64,000 nucleotides of DNA, from contig NC_064440.1 of assembly GCF_023343835.1 (NCBI RefSeq), positions 26,729,537 to 26,793,536 of the forward strand. Reading direction: 5' to 3'. The position numbers were made by a program, and so were the translations under genes. The DNA comes from Lagopus muta. Taxonomy: Eukaryota > Chordata > Aves > Galliformes > Phasianidae. A model generated the notes under the pieces. The model had not been told where the DNA came from and did no database searches. It worked only from the letters and a program-made list of their open reading frames with translations. Of the stretch, positions 29,701 to 41,700 are shown in pieces (the stretch's first letter is position 1; each line of letters starts with the position of its first letter).

Positions 29701-32700
29701 TTTCTTGTACTACCCTGAGTCACGACTACCAACTTCAGTAAGTTTCAAACTTACACCAAGAATCCCAAGTGTAAAATCCATTGCTAATATATAAGCATAA
29801 AGTATTTCATTTAGTAACCATTTTCTCACACACCCAGCCCTCAGTGATGGGTTTACTCGTACGCTTCATGTTTAAGCAAGTGTCAAAATGTCTCACTAAC
29901 TTGCGGCCTTGGTCAGTGGCTATTTTAGACTACGTAAGAAATGATTTTGTCACAAGACAGTCATGCACTATATGACAAACTAGGGAGGAGAATGTGCTGG
30001 TCCAGCAAGTTATTGAGCTGTTTCTCATCTGTAACACAGATGTTGTTTCAGTTTACATGGAGTACCAAAGTACTGGATTTCAATTCTCTTATTCTGTTGC
30101 TATAATGTTACTTCAGATTTCTTCAGAGAAACAAACATTTGTAGGTATAGGAAGAGCGAAATAGTAGACATAGGTCCTCTGTTTTGTTCCAGACTTTTTT
30201 TTTTCTTTTTAAAGGAAAATGCACTGCTCTTTGATTCATAATACCAAGCTAAAAAATGGCAAGCACATCACTGAGCTAAGCTGACGTGGTGTGGGGGGGT
30301 TTTTAGAGATGAAGAATGCCAATGTTCAGGGGAAAAAAATAAATGTACTGAGACATAGCTTGGGACTCATTAAAAACAATGGAAGGACTGAGTAACTTCA
30401 GTAATCTTTGGAACCAGACCTTACTGTATTAAATGAAGACAGCTTAAAAAGGATGTGAATGGAAGATTCAAAGTGAGCTGCTCCAAGTACATGGAACTTT
30501 GCTGAAGTGATATGAAATAATTAAACAAACTCACCCATGTGAGAAGGAGGTTTTTCTGATCAGAAAGAACCTCTTTTGTTTCTGTGGTTTTTTTTCTGTT
30601 TTTTTTTTTTTTTTAATTTTGTGTATTTGTTTTGTTGGGATTTTTTAATAGTTTTAACCAACCGGATACAAGCAAAGGCAGCAGAAATTCAGATAATAAG
30701 TTTGGTGCGTTCTGCTATATGTTTTTCTTCTCTTCATAAGCACAGGAAGTTCTTAACTTACTTTGCAGAGCTCCCATTCCAGAGAGAAGTTGTTTTCAGA
30801 ACATGAAACAAAATTTTGCTATCTTTCAATTCATTTTTAAAAACTAATCTAAGTGTGTTGGCTTTGAACATATGCCTTAAGGGATGCAAACTGCTGATAA
30901 ACATCGGAGACTTCTAGTCTATCTGAAAGCTTGAGAAGCAAACCTTCAGATCCAGGTGAACTTGTTGAGAGGTCTTGAGTGGACAACGGGATAGAAAGGT
31001 TGTAAGTCACAAGGTGTGAGAGGTTTACATTCTCTTTTATGGCACAAGCAGTGTAACTGTGCATATCCCCCAAGGGCTTATAGGGCAGGGGGGGTCTGTC
31101 CTGAGCAGCCATGTTGCAGAGCAGAATGACGCTGTTTTGTGCCTGGTAGTTTGCAGAGCGATTTGGCCTGAATGGTTGTGATATATCTAATACACAGCTA
31201 TCCCAGTTTCCTAAAAAACAAAAAACAAAAAAACCCCCTAAGAGCTCATGAATAAGAATTCCTAATTGGGAATGAAGAATTCTTGAAAGACTGATTGATG
31301 AATGCTATTTTTAGGCCTTGATGTTGGAATTTAAAGAAGAGAAGGAAATTCCTAGATGATTACTATGTGTCTGATATGAAAGATGCCATTACTGTGTTGG
31401 CAGATTATCTAGGAATGTCAGTTAAATGCTGAATAAAGAAGGGTACTTACTGCTGCCAAACAGCTGTTCCTTTCTGAGACTGAGAACTCTGACCTCACAT
31501 CTCAGGCTGAATATGAACAGGGTCCAGAGCCACTGAACAAACAGAGTAAACAATGCGTTGAGATGATATGAGAAATTAATGTTTTCACATTTATTTAAAA
31601 ACTGAAAACTGTGCAAAATATGTAATGAAAATTCTATTCAAGAATAAAAGATGTAGGTAAGCAGAGCAGCCTGCTGCCCACTTTTATTTGCCTACATGTT
31701 TTAGTGTATTCTGTCTTAATCTACTCCTAAAGTATTGCAAAACTTTGGTAATTGCAGATCTCTCTGATCTGCTCCTTGCCATTAAGCCTGCTGCTTGTCC
31801 ATAGACAGAAGGTGTGACCACAGACTAAGTTTGTTCATTGTAACAGGTGTGTGATGCACAGGGTGTTTCTCTTGTTTGGGTTTTTTTGTTTGTTTGTTTT
31901 TTTTTCTGGTTAGGAAAGGGTTGAAAAGTTCCAGTCTTTAAAGCCTCTTCCTGTGTGGTTCTGTTGTCCTGAAAGCTGTTCTTCTCCATAAAATAATGTC
32001 CTGTTGTGTGGGGTGTCCTACCACATGCTAACTGCATGTCATGCATCACGGTCCCATTTCAGGCATGGGCAGCAGTCTGTAGGCCTATTTTGTCCTTCAG
32101 TTCCCACCTCAGGCTGAATCATGCTGGATACAGGAAATATTTCCTTAAGAACCGTGATCTTTGTTGTTACAAACAGAGCAATAGTAGATAGCATGCAGAG
32201 TTGTCTTTTGTGCCACACTGCTTGAAAAGTGAGGACAGTTTTGGAGTATGGGTTTTCTTGTTTCAGTTAGCAGGCTGTAATACCCATACAAGTTCCTTGC
32301 CTTCTGTCAGGGATTCTGTTTTTTCCAGGCATATAAGAACACGGAACATAAAAACTGGAGTGCCAATGATGCAATGTTTGTATCTATTGATATCTTTGAT
32401 ACTTTTTGTTTTAACCAACAAATGAGACCAAGGAAGAATGGAAGAGACTTAGGGAGCCTCCTACATTTATATACAGCTGTTACTTGTAGGTTAAATGCTT
32501 TCAAGACAAGAATTTGACCATAATTATTGCAAGTTCAGAAGCTGTATGGCACGACTAAAATGAATTCCTTTTAGATGTTAAGTCTAGCGACTGGGGGGAA
32601 AAATGTGTCAGAAAATATGTTGTTGGTGTTCTAGTGCTACTACAGTTAAAAAAGAAAAAAAAGTACTGTGGTTTTGTAGAACCTCGTGCATGATTATGGT

Positions 32701-35700
32701 CTAAAGCAAGATTTTATTAAAATGTATTTTTTAATATCAGTATCTGATGGAACAGTTGTGGTTCAAATCAGCCTTATTGTCCCACTGCTATTTGCCTCGT
32801 AACTGGGAGTCCAAATGCAATGCAATTCCAAAAGAGTGTGAAAATTTCTCTTAGGAAATGCAGATAAACTGAATTGGTTAAAAAGAATTTATCTTGCCCC
32901 TTTTCTTCATTTTTCAAGGTATGCTGTCCAACCTTAATTGATCCTTATATAAAAGGTTTCTGCACAGAAGTAAAAGCAGATGTGAAAATCCTGGCTGTTT
33001 GTGGTCCTAACTGGATTCAAGTAGGATGATTGTTCTTAGAGAGGTATTTTTTTTGAGAGACATGTAGATGAAGAGGATGGATTGCTCCTTGGATGAAGAG
33101 TTTGCTGCCCAAACAGCATAAGCAGACAAGCAAAACAGTGGTGTTCTAACAAAAGAGTCTCTGTTGCTCTTCATCCCTTGTAAAAGAAGGGACAGGAAAA
33201 GGCTTCAGCAGCCTTACTTAGCAGTGACCTTTATTTCCCCTCAGTGATTACTGTACTCCTTGAAAACGGGCAGCACAAAGTGTCTGCTAGCATAGAAAAG
33301 CAAGCAGGCAAATACAGTGCAGAAACACTGACTTAGTTATTAGTTTGTCATCACAAGCAACTTAATCTAAGCTTTCAAAATGTCCCAATTTAGGAAGCAA
33401 AGTGGGAAGGAGAAAGTGTGTGGGAAGCTGTGGAGTAGCTTGCTCTAAGCATTTTTTTCCTCATTTAAATTCTTTGGATACCCCACTGTCATTGAGTTCT
33501 TTGTGAATGAAGCTCATAGCTACTTTGTCGTGTGCAGCATTTTAATCAGGTCAGACTTAGGCATTTGCTAATTTACTCATTGTCTACTCACCATCGTGTC
33601 CTTCCTCTGCTCTAGGAGAACTTGCACAAGCTGAAGGAAGCTTCACATTTGTTTCTTTTTGTTTTCTCTAAAGGAATGCAGACACAGTTGTGAAGTAAGG
33701 CTTAGGCATCTCCCCATAGCAGGGACTCTGCACAACCTTGTCTCTTACGAGAGATTTCCCATTTGATTACTATTAAAATAGGCACAACCAGGCTGGGGAA
33801 GATAACTGGCAAAGTGGAGTAAGTTTGCAGGATTACTGATTTTCTTGTTATAGTGTGGAACTGTAACACGTTCATTTTCTTTCAATGAATGGGAATAGTG
33901 AAGTAGGGATTCTCAGAAGAGAAAACATGATAAACTGAAGAAACAAATGGGCTCATTGCCCTGTTTCCCTGCTTACACCATAGGCTGTAGTTTATGATAG
34001 TTCTCTTTTTCATCCAAGGAAGATATGCAAAGACCCACTATGGCCTGAGCTCAGCTGCATCGAGAAGATTGTGAGGAGCCAAACACCATGGCAAAGTCAC
34101 TGTAATTCACTATTGATCAACTCAGCACAGCTGGGAGTACTGCTGTTTTGTGTATTTTCTCAGAGCTTACTTTAGGGCCTCTGCTAGGGGAGGCTCTTAA
34201 TAAATTCTTCCTGATCCCATTGCAACCGTTTTAATTCCCAGTTGTTCTTGGAGCAGGTCCTTAGCATGAAATACAAATTCATGCTATCATTCCAGCACTG
34301 GCATGAAACACAAATCAGTTCAGCCTTCTGTACGTGGTTGTTAAGATTGTGACTTATCATAATTATCGTAATTCCTTTATGAGGGAATTTATCAAAACAC
34401 AGTATCAGAGCTCTGGTCTTGCTATTCTTATCTAATTCCCCCAGTCTTGCTCTGCAAGACACATGATCAATTTGCTGGCCTGTGTTTCTGATGGAAAGGT
34501 GGTGAATACATATGCCTTATATTTTCAAGAGGATGTAAAGAAGGATTGTACTATTACCAATAGTAAAAGAATGTACTGGTTTTGAGATATGAACATGAGT
34601 TGGTTTTGAGGAACCATGTGTCTTTTTTAATAAAATAGCAGTTGCCTTAGATCACTTCTGCAGCTGCATCAATATTTGTAAAAGTTCAAGAGCGAAAAAC
34701 TGAATTCCCCTTTTTTCCTCTGTTTGTCTTCTTTATTCTATTGTGTATCCTATGCCATTCTCCATCCCATGCACAAAAGTTTGCAGCATTGATCTCATTG
34801 AGGATGTATAGGTTAAACTGAGCTGAGACCTTTTAATCATAGGTGATGAAGTGGCAAGCTTATTCCACCGTCCTAGTTAGATGTCACCTTGGAACCAGAA
34901 AGGACCTTTTAGTTAGCAAAGAAGAGTCTGACTTCACAAATGTCATATCACAAAGGTCTTGAGATATTTGGAGCTGTGGAGCTACCAAGATTGAGGGTAC
35001 TTGTGGTGCTGACAGGTAGTTGCATGTTGTACATCTGCCAGCGAAGACAGATGAAAAGACTTTGAGATTTAATTTCAGATGCTGTAAACGTGTGGACTTA
35101 AGCTTTCAAGTGCAGTTGTTACTCCAGAACGAATAACCCCTTACTTTATACTTTGTTTTCATGTGCAGTACGTGAACCCAGCTATGTGCTTCTGCTTTTT
35201 TTCAGTACAATTACAGACCTATTTAAGAATTAATACAGCAGTAAATGCTTGGCAGTCTGTGCTTTCCTGACTCATGCAGCAATTCGCAATTGACTCTGAA
35301 ACGTGTGAATGTATTACAGTGAATATTACTGTCTTCAAATGTTCAAACCATTTTCTTTACATTTTAGTGAAGGAAATCTGGCCACAAAGCAAGTTGTTTT
35401 TCTTCAGAGACCTGTTGTATGGAATTCTGCTGTCCAGACACCAGAGGTGAGTAATGTGCTGATGGCACCAATATTAAAATGATAAGTAAAAGAATAAGTA
35501 ATTCACACAGTAGCTATGTACAGTAAGAAATAACTGCTTTTTGGGGGAGTGAAGCAGGCTGTGCTGCAACTGTTTCTGTGGAAGTCTCAGGGAATTCCTA
35601 AGTGAGCTGCCTCAAATCCTGCCTCTGTTGCCTATGAAAAAGATGACACTTTATTTTGACCTCCAAAGCATCCAGTTTCACACCTGTAAAAGAACACGAG

Positions 35701-38700
35701 TTTCAAGCTGCACTATGGATTCTGCAGCCTGGAGGTTAACAGAGTGAAGGAGTGTTAGCCATTGCTGCATGAAAATACTGGCCTTAGAATGCCTGTGGCT
35801 GTAGCACTGCAGCCCCTTGTCCCTTTTGAATGAGGCAGCTGTAATGGTGGCTGTATTTTGAGGATTAAACAACTGATAAACGTCACATCCTGCTCACAAG
35901 CTCACAATAGCAGTGGCACCTGTTGTGCTGTGCAGTAGGAAGGGCCAGGGAAGGATAAACTGGAGGCTTCTTCTTTGCCAAGTCTTTATGCATCCCACAG
36001 TGCATTTTCCTTCATGTTTTTTTGTTGTTTTTTTTTTTTTTAATGGCTATCCTGTCTTTAACTTTCTTCTCCCATTACAGTCTTTTAAGAAGCTATGAGA
36101 GCTTTATGTGTTTCAACTTAGGCCAACACTGCAATAGAAACTTTACAAATTTTGCCTTATATGATTTTAGACTTTGGTGAAGGAATGATACTTAACCTCT
36201 TCTTTCCCAATCTGTATAATTAGTGCCATAAGTTTCTAAATATCTGAAATTCTCATTTGATCTTTTCACCTTTTATCCAGACTGCTACTGTCAACTGTTT
36301 TCCTCTGATTAGTGTTTCTAAAATACAGTCTTTCTTTTTTGTTCTCTTCCAGATGTCTGCTTATCTCCAGCTTAACTTCCTTTTCTCTGTGTCCCATGGT
36401 AGTTTATTCTTCCAGTCCTGGAAGAATGGCTTTCAGCTTGCACAATTAAAACCTCTCCATCACCACCTTAATTGCTAGCTGGTTCTTGTATGCTGTCTGT
36501 AATTTGTTTTCCTGATCTACAAAATTTGAGCTAGTTTTTTTCATCTCTGTCCTGTGCTGTGCATTGCCAATGCCCTCTTCTAAATTCTGCCAGTTCCTCT
36601 TGTAATTTTCCTTCACTTTCTCCCCATGTGCCACACATTGTCACAGCTTATGACCCTGGCTTTCTTGCTTTTGTAGTCTGCGTTTTCTGGAACATAATTT
36701 TGTTGGTATCAGTATTGTAAATGCATAAAACCAGGTTGGTTTATGATCAAATAAAGTAGATTTTCTGATTTTATTTTTTTTTTAAACTAAGTATGTGGTC
36801 TCCTGGTGCGAATATTCTTTCCTTGGTGGCTGTAAGACATGCTGTTTCTAACTGCAACCAGCTTGTGAAAGGCAGCCTAGCTACATGACTCAGGTTAGAA
36901 GGGTTAAGACTGGATTCTGCCAGGAGATGCTGTAATACAAACCAGTTCTGTAAAAACATTCAGTCTGAGGAACTGGTGAGTCTTTGAGACGTGTTTGAAA
37001 TTAGAAATAGAGGAAGCATTATGCTTGCTGTGTAAATGCTGTGGCCTGATTGCGAGGTGTTCAGAAGTTGTTGGACCTGCATGTTCTTTATTTATACAGT
37101 AGAATGGTGAGTATGTTTTTGATCACTGTTTTGCTGCAATGGAAAATCTTTGATGTAAGCATTAAAATATTGGAAATCAACAAGAAATAGGTGATTTTGT
37201 AGCCATTTACACAAGCATTACAGCATTTAAAATCTGAGGAGACATAGGATCTAAATGTGCCTCTTAAATACCAGTGAATATTTTACTTCTCTGCCAGGAA
37301 ATCTCAGTCTGATGAGGTCATTTGAGCATGGGATAAAGAGGTGGTTGAGGCTAGAGCTGAAACGCTTAGCAGAGGAGCACAGTAGGCTGGGGCCATGGCA
37401 GGGCTTTGACCCACAGGCAGTACCAGCTCTTGGTCCACTGTGATTCACCTTGTGGGGGCTGGCAGTACATGATGCAGGTCGCTTTGTGGAATTAGGGTTG
37501 GCTTTGTTGCTGCTTTTGTAATTAGTAGATTGACACTAAAAATCTTTGTTTCAGTAAGAATTGAGGAAATCCTCGGTTATCTGGTCTTTTATTCCCAATA
37601 TTCTCTTCCTGAGGAGACTGTATCTTATGTCCTCATGCCTCGTATCTCTGTCTACTTGTATATTCATGGGCCTGTGCAATATGCTCTGGATTATGATTTA
37701 TGTTGTGGTTCAAACATCTCTTGGATTTGGAAGGGCTGCATTGTGCTGATGGGTTCCTCATCACATACCATTTGCTTTTCTAAGAAACCAGATCAGAATC
37801 AGGAGGAGACCTGATGTTAAACCACACTCATGTTCCAGAGTTTTCTCTTTTTTCTTTATTTCTTTCAGGCAGATTTTCCATCCTCTTACTGTTGCATCCA
37901 GGCAAAGTTTATTTCCTTCTGCTTCTCTTGGGGCAACAGTATTTCCCGTTGGTCTCATTTCTTGATGTCTCCTGTAACAGCTTCCCTTAAATACATTTCC
38001 TTTCGCCTCAAGGGCCATTGTTTTTACTCTTCCAAAAGGGTTGGAAAAACATTATAGATGTATAGGAGGAACAAAGAACTCGCCGGAGCGTGGCACAAAC
38101 AGCTGTACTGGTTTTGTTTTGCTTTGGTCAGAGTCAGGCATGTATGTTAGGCTTTCTGCAAACAGCTGGTTTTATCAGGGGGTAAGACTTGTAAATCGTT
38201 CTGGATCTACGAAGTACTGCATAGGAATTGAATATTGCTGAAATATTTTTTTTTCTTTTTACCATTTGTGTATGCTTCCTTGGATCCTGACTGTGCTGTA
38301 CCTTTTGCATCTCTCTCGAAATTTATTTATATTGGATAGAAAAGTATCTGTTGGGATCAGAGGGGTTCATAATTTAAGCCGGTGTTAAATGCTACCTTAT
38401 TTAGAATGCAGTTTGCATTAATTCCAGACAGATCAGAGGTCTTGCTGCAAAGCATTTGGCTTTTTTTTCTGCATAAGCTAATGTTTAAACATTCTCCTGT
38501 ATTTCAGAAGAAATCCTTGAAGCAAGTTACTGGGGAGGAAAAAGGCAAAGCTGCTAGCAGAAGTGTTGGATTAGACCCTGCTCCTTCTCACCCTGTAGAA
38601 ATTGGACAACCACCTGATGAGTTTCACCTGTCTCCTTCTAAACAATGCTGTGTCAAAGAGGCCTCCTCCCACTATGGGGGTTTCTCGGGCTTCGGTAGCA

Positions 38701-38777
38701 GCGATGGAGCATTAAGGGAGCTGGATGATGGACAATTTGACCAGGAAGATGGAGTCACTCAGGTCACATGTATGTGA
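14653..38777 (+). CDS. RFTN2: Raftlin-2 (raftlin family, member 2), complete, nine coding exons
   Basis: RFTN2 encodes a membrane-anchored lipid-raft protein that supports raft organisation and, in mammals, TLR ligand uptake and signalling. Coding exons are 14653-14791, 18479-18662, 20643-20754, 22620-22932, 25003-25203, 28244-28365, 29449-29552, 35368-35446 and 38508-38777. All junctions are GT-AG and the phases are consistent, giving 507 aa against about 501 in human. The protein starts MGCGLRKLEDPDDSS: Gly2 and Cys3 fit the N-myristoylation and palmitoylation anchor of the family. There is no signal peptide or membrane span. The central block (residues ~250-418) is closest to mammals, exon 4 (146-249) is the most divergent, and the C-terminus is the conserved acidic tail ending VTQVTCM. 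The ATG context (ACC before, G after) is strong. RFTN1 is the only other candidate, but the N-terminus and C-terminus match RFTN2. It converges on MOB4, as in human. Confidence 0.95.
14792..18478 (+). other. RFTN2 intron 1
   Basis: AT-rich with no recognisable repeat family. An A-rich low-complexity tract sits at 16801-16843. No internal gene is visible. Confidence 0.85.
16801..16843. repeat. A-rich low-complexity tract
   Basis: About 43 bases are almost entirely A with a few interrupting G. It lies in RFTN2 intron 1. Confidence 0.9.
18479..18662 (+). CDS. RFTN2: RFTN2 coding exon 2 (residues 47-107 plus 2 bases)
   Basis: The acceptor is gattttag and the donor gtaaca. It encodes SSNPEVIRI through HMYRVVLSRLKL, near-identical to mammalian raftlin-2. 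Phase 1 in, phase 2 out. Confidence 0.94.
18663..20642 (+). other. RFTN2 intron 2
   Basis: It holds a degraded CR1 fragment near 19150-19310; the remainder is AT-rich unique-looking sequence. Confidence 0.85.
19150..19310 (+). repeat. CR1 LINE fragment, degraded 3' end with telomere-like motif
   Basis: The 'ccaggttgctcagg', 'gggccctgggcaacctggtc' and 'ggccctgcctgtggcagggggttggaac' blocks are typical of CR1 3' ends, and the copy ends in decayed ATTCTGTG-like repeats. Positions 19266-19280 read CCTAACCCTAACCCT, two and a half telomere-type units embedded in the element. Confidence 0.75.
20643..20754 (+). CDS. RFTN2: RFTN2 coding exon 3 (residues 108-145)
   Basis: The acceptor is gttctag and the donor gtaatg. 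It encodes the GQRNPRLVIEEYPLT block and ends in phase 0 after KELLEK. Confidence 0.94.
20755..25002 (+). other. RFTN2 introns 3 and 4 (interrupted by exon 4)
   Basis: Intron 3 is 20755-22619 and intron 4 is 22933-25002. Both are AT-rich with poly-T runs (for example around 20819-20832 and a T/G tract around 24234-24257). An open frame at 23448-23648 has no splice partner I could fit and is probably chance. Confidence 0.8.
22620..22932 (+). CDS. RFTN2: RFTN2 coding exon 4 (residues 146-249 plus 1 base)
   Basis: The acceptor is aaatgcag and the donor gtaatg. This is the largest internal exon. It encodes the conserved AKRGRKFVGF start, then a poorly conserved hydrophilic stretch rich in Arg, Glu, Asp and Ser. 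Confidence 0.93.
25003..25203 (+). CDS. RFTN2: RFTN2 coding exon 5 (residues 250-316 plus 1 base)
   Basis: A long pyrimidine tract leads to the acceptor ttcttag; the donor is gtgagt. It encodes KLYTVFNVFDDDS through WLELTTFYYKQGLSLIDSF, the most conserved part of the protein. Confidence 0.95.
25204..28243 (+). other. RFTN2 intron 5
   Basis: About 3 kb. I recognise nothing in it beyond poly-T runs near 25450-25470. Confidence 0.8.
28244..28365 (+). CDS. RFTN2: RFTN2 coding exon 6 (residues 317-357)
   Basis: The acceptor is gttcacag and the donor gtaaat. It encodes IYEEEGSGVPGSSRKGNDA and ends in phase 0 after WTVIE. Confidence 0.95.
28366..29448 (+). other. RFTN2 intron 6
   Basis: About 1.1 kb, AT-rich. 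No feature recognised. Confidence 0.8.
29449..29552 (+). CDS. RFTN2: RFTN2 coding exon 7 (residues 358-391 plus 2 bases)
   Basis: The acceptor is tgatgtag and the donor gtatgc. It encodes KTDYGPLLNTLAEFGWLL and VLPTPIVRHD, matching mammalian raftlin-2. Confidence 0.95.
29553..35367 (+). other. RFTN2 intron 7 (largest)
   Basis: About 5.8 kb. It contains T-rich runs (30588-30616, 31879-31905) and a GC-richer patch at 30849-31112 with an 87-codon antisense open frame. No repeat family is recognised. Confidence 0.8.
35368..35446 (+). CDS. RFTN2: RFTN2 coding exon 8 (residues 392-418)
   Basis: The acceptor is cattttag and the donor gtgagt. It encodes SEGNLATKQVVFLQRPVVWN and ends in phase 0. Confidence 0.94.
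35447..38507 (+). other. RFTN2 intron 8
   Basis: About 3.1 kb with T-rich stretches (for example 36018-36042) and a GC-richer patch at 37300-37470 that I could not assign to any repeat family. Confidence 0.8.
38508..38777 (+). CDS. RFTN2: RFTN2 terminal coding exon 9 (residues 419-507 and stop)
   Basis: The acceptor is gtatttcag. The exon encodes a variable Ser-rich linker, then GFSGFGSSDGALRELDDG and the conserved VTQVTCM end, with a TGA stop at 38775-38777. Confidence 0.95.
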   Translation, partial: KKSLKQVTGEEKGKAASRSVGLDPAPSHPVEIGQPPDEFHLSPSKQCCVKEASSHYGGFSGFGSSDGALRELDDGQFDQEDGVTQVTCM

Positions 38778-41700
38778 TCAAGTAAGTAACTGCATCAGAT
38801 GGACGTGTACATAATTCACACAAATGTAAAACAGTGTACTTCTTTAATTGCATTGGTGTAAGCTTACGACTTTTCCCAGACTCATTTTGTGTTGGTGTCT
38901 GTTTCTTTGTTATGCTAATCCTACTGTAGTAATAATACTACTGCAAAATAATTCGGCTTCCTGTCTGTCTTCAGTAGAATAACTACCTAAATGGGTGCTC
39001 TGCTGCTTGTTGTTAATATTTTTAATAAATAGGAAAACAGAAGCTGCAAAAAAAGAAAAAGAAATGACTTTTTGTGCTCTATAAGAGAGAAAGGAATGTG
39101 GATGCTGAGCATTTTCCACAAGCTGGAGGACTGGTTATTGCCTGTTTTTTTTAATTACTGTTTTTTAAGACTTGTAAATATGAGGAGGGGGGGGAAGAAT
39201 TATCTGCATTTTGTTATGTTTTCACTTTACTTTTCACTTGCTCTGCCTGAACTCAAAAGCCTGGAGAAATGCCAGTCGTATGCTATAGAAGGTTGATTTA
39301 AGCTGTCTTCAGCCTGCTATGTACAGAAGATTTCTGAAGGCTGTAGGCAGACGTTGGTTCTTGTAAAACAATCTCACCTATGCAGGATTTGCTGAGGTCC
39401 CATGTTCCAAGCTATCTCAGTATATCACTTTGTATATGAAAATGGCATGATATATTCATGACTTAATATGAGTGGAAATGCAGAACCTTGCCACTTAAGT
39501 CGGGTAACTTGCGTTCTGTGAAGTAGTTGGAGGGGCTGTATATGAAATACTGACAGCGAGGTGCACAGTGATGCTGATGATATGCATTGGGGAAGAAGTA
39601 GACAATATTACATGAGACTTGATACAAAAACGCTGACAGATTATATATATATTCTAAAAATTCCTTGCTAACTGAATATCACACTGGATAAACTATATCC
39701 AACTGCATCAGATACCGTGAATGCTGCTCAGGGGCAAGATGGAAGTTCCTGGGATTCCATCCTTACTGTAGAGATGAACTCTGATGGGCTCTAGCAAGGA
39801 GAGGCGCGCACAGGAATTGGTTTGATGTTCAGCTTCCTTCAGAGCTGCTCTGCCACTACAGTTGGGAGAAAGTCGAAAGCCACAAGAAAAGAAATTCTAA
39901 TTTATTTATTTTCTTTCCTCAGATCAGTATTGGCATTTTTACATAGTATACCATAACTTAGTTACTGCCTGTGCTGTCTGTAAGAAGTTGAGACTAATGG
40001 AAATCTCAAGGCTTAATTTTTAAAAAACCTAAGAGCAAAGCTAAAGGAAGATGTTTAGTCGTGTTGCAAGTTATTTTTCTGGGGTGACACTGACAGCTTT
40101 CTCACTTGTCTGAGGTTTGTTGTGGGAGCTTGAAATGGTGTCGTTTTGGAGTTATTTCCCAATTTCACTGCAGAAAAGAGCAGCTCTAACAACCGTTTGC
40201 GAGAGAGGTTTTCTTCTCCCTGTCCATAAATCCTGGAACTGGAGACAGCCCGTGAATTACTCTTATTTTCCTGTTGCACACTGCTGACAAGTGCAGCTTC
40301 TTTCTCTCATTTGTGTTTCTTAGCAAAAATGGTGGCAGTTCAGCAAAGTAGCTCTGAATGTGACTGTTGTAAGAGCCAAATCCATGCCGCTGGAGTAGCA
40401 AGAGCACTGTGCACAGCGTGGGGCTGCAGGAGGGCTGCAGAAGAACCTGGGGTAGCAGGCACAGTAAGAAATGCAGCCTTGTCGAGATCTCTCCCTGCTT
40501 TCCCACTGGCATCTTGAGCTCTCAGATGTGGGGCACGTTCTTTCCATCTGGGACAACGTGCAGGGGATCTCCCTGCTGAAGGGGAGAGTGGTGGCTGTGT
40601 GCCCCCACCCAGCGCTGTCATCTAATGCAGCCCGCTGAGTTGTGGCCCTGGAAGAGCAGGCAGCTCCTCTATGGTGCTACACATGTGGAAAATCTGTGTC
40701 TGGCAGAATGCTAAATAATTTCAGCATATTAAAAATGGGACAGCTGTTGGTCTTCTGCAGCTTGCAATATGATGCTGTACTCCTGAAACTGTTTTTCAGA
40801 AGTTATCCAAAAAAGCCCACAGTACTCTCGCATGTGTGCCATTAATTTTAACTGCTGGTGGTTCTCCATACAAGTCAAACTTGTAAAAAGCAGCAGAATT
40901 TGGTCCAAAAAACTGGCAACATACGTTTAAAAGCTTTCTGCGTGTTTCAGAAAAAATTACCCCTTATAAAGGACTACCACAGTAGTTAACATTAATGAAT
41001 CTTAAAACTAAATCGCAACTATTTATGTTACGACATGTAAAGCACTAACTTAAATGCAGCCACTATTTCCAAAGTGCATTTATTGGATAAAAAGAATCAT
41101 TTAACTTTTAATTGAGGTCTTTTCTTCCCACCAGGTGGTGAGAATGCAGAAAAGTCCAACAAGTATCCAGATGCTTTTTCTAAAAAAGCTTCTCCCATAT
41201 GATTGATGGGATATAAACACAGGAGATTCCATTTTTGCAAGAGAGCAGTCTGGATGTCCACCAGTCTATTCTGGAATATTCCCATTTTTTAGCAAGAGAA
41301 GCTTTTCTTAAACAGGCTACTAAAAAGGAACGTGGCTCTGTTTCAGAGTTGTGAATGTACTTCAGTCCTCACTCTTGAGTCTCAATACGTTCTGATTGTG
41401 CTGCAAACTTCTGTAAATTTATTGATATGTAAATATGCTAAATTTCTTTCTCTGAACTCATTTAGCAATGGGTATTCAGTTAAGGACAGAATGGTTTATT
41501 TTTATTTGGTTTATAATGCCATTTGTCTCACAGGGCACAAAGTTGCCCCTGCTGCAATAGCATTCATCTAGATTGTCTTCTAGTTTTCTGCTGTCTTTCA
41601 CCTCACAGGGCTACATTTAGGTTCTGTACTGGAAACAAACCAAATACAATTCTTCACCTGGAAAAAAAAATGTTTCCTGCCAGATTGACAGGAGAGATAT

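Noticed and set aside
40186-40845. GC-richer patch with open frames in several frames downstream of RFTN2.
   Set aside because: Frames overlap on both strands, none has conserved motifs or splice partners, and the patch may simply be RFTN2 3' UTR or an old unidentified repeat.
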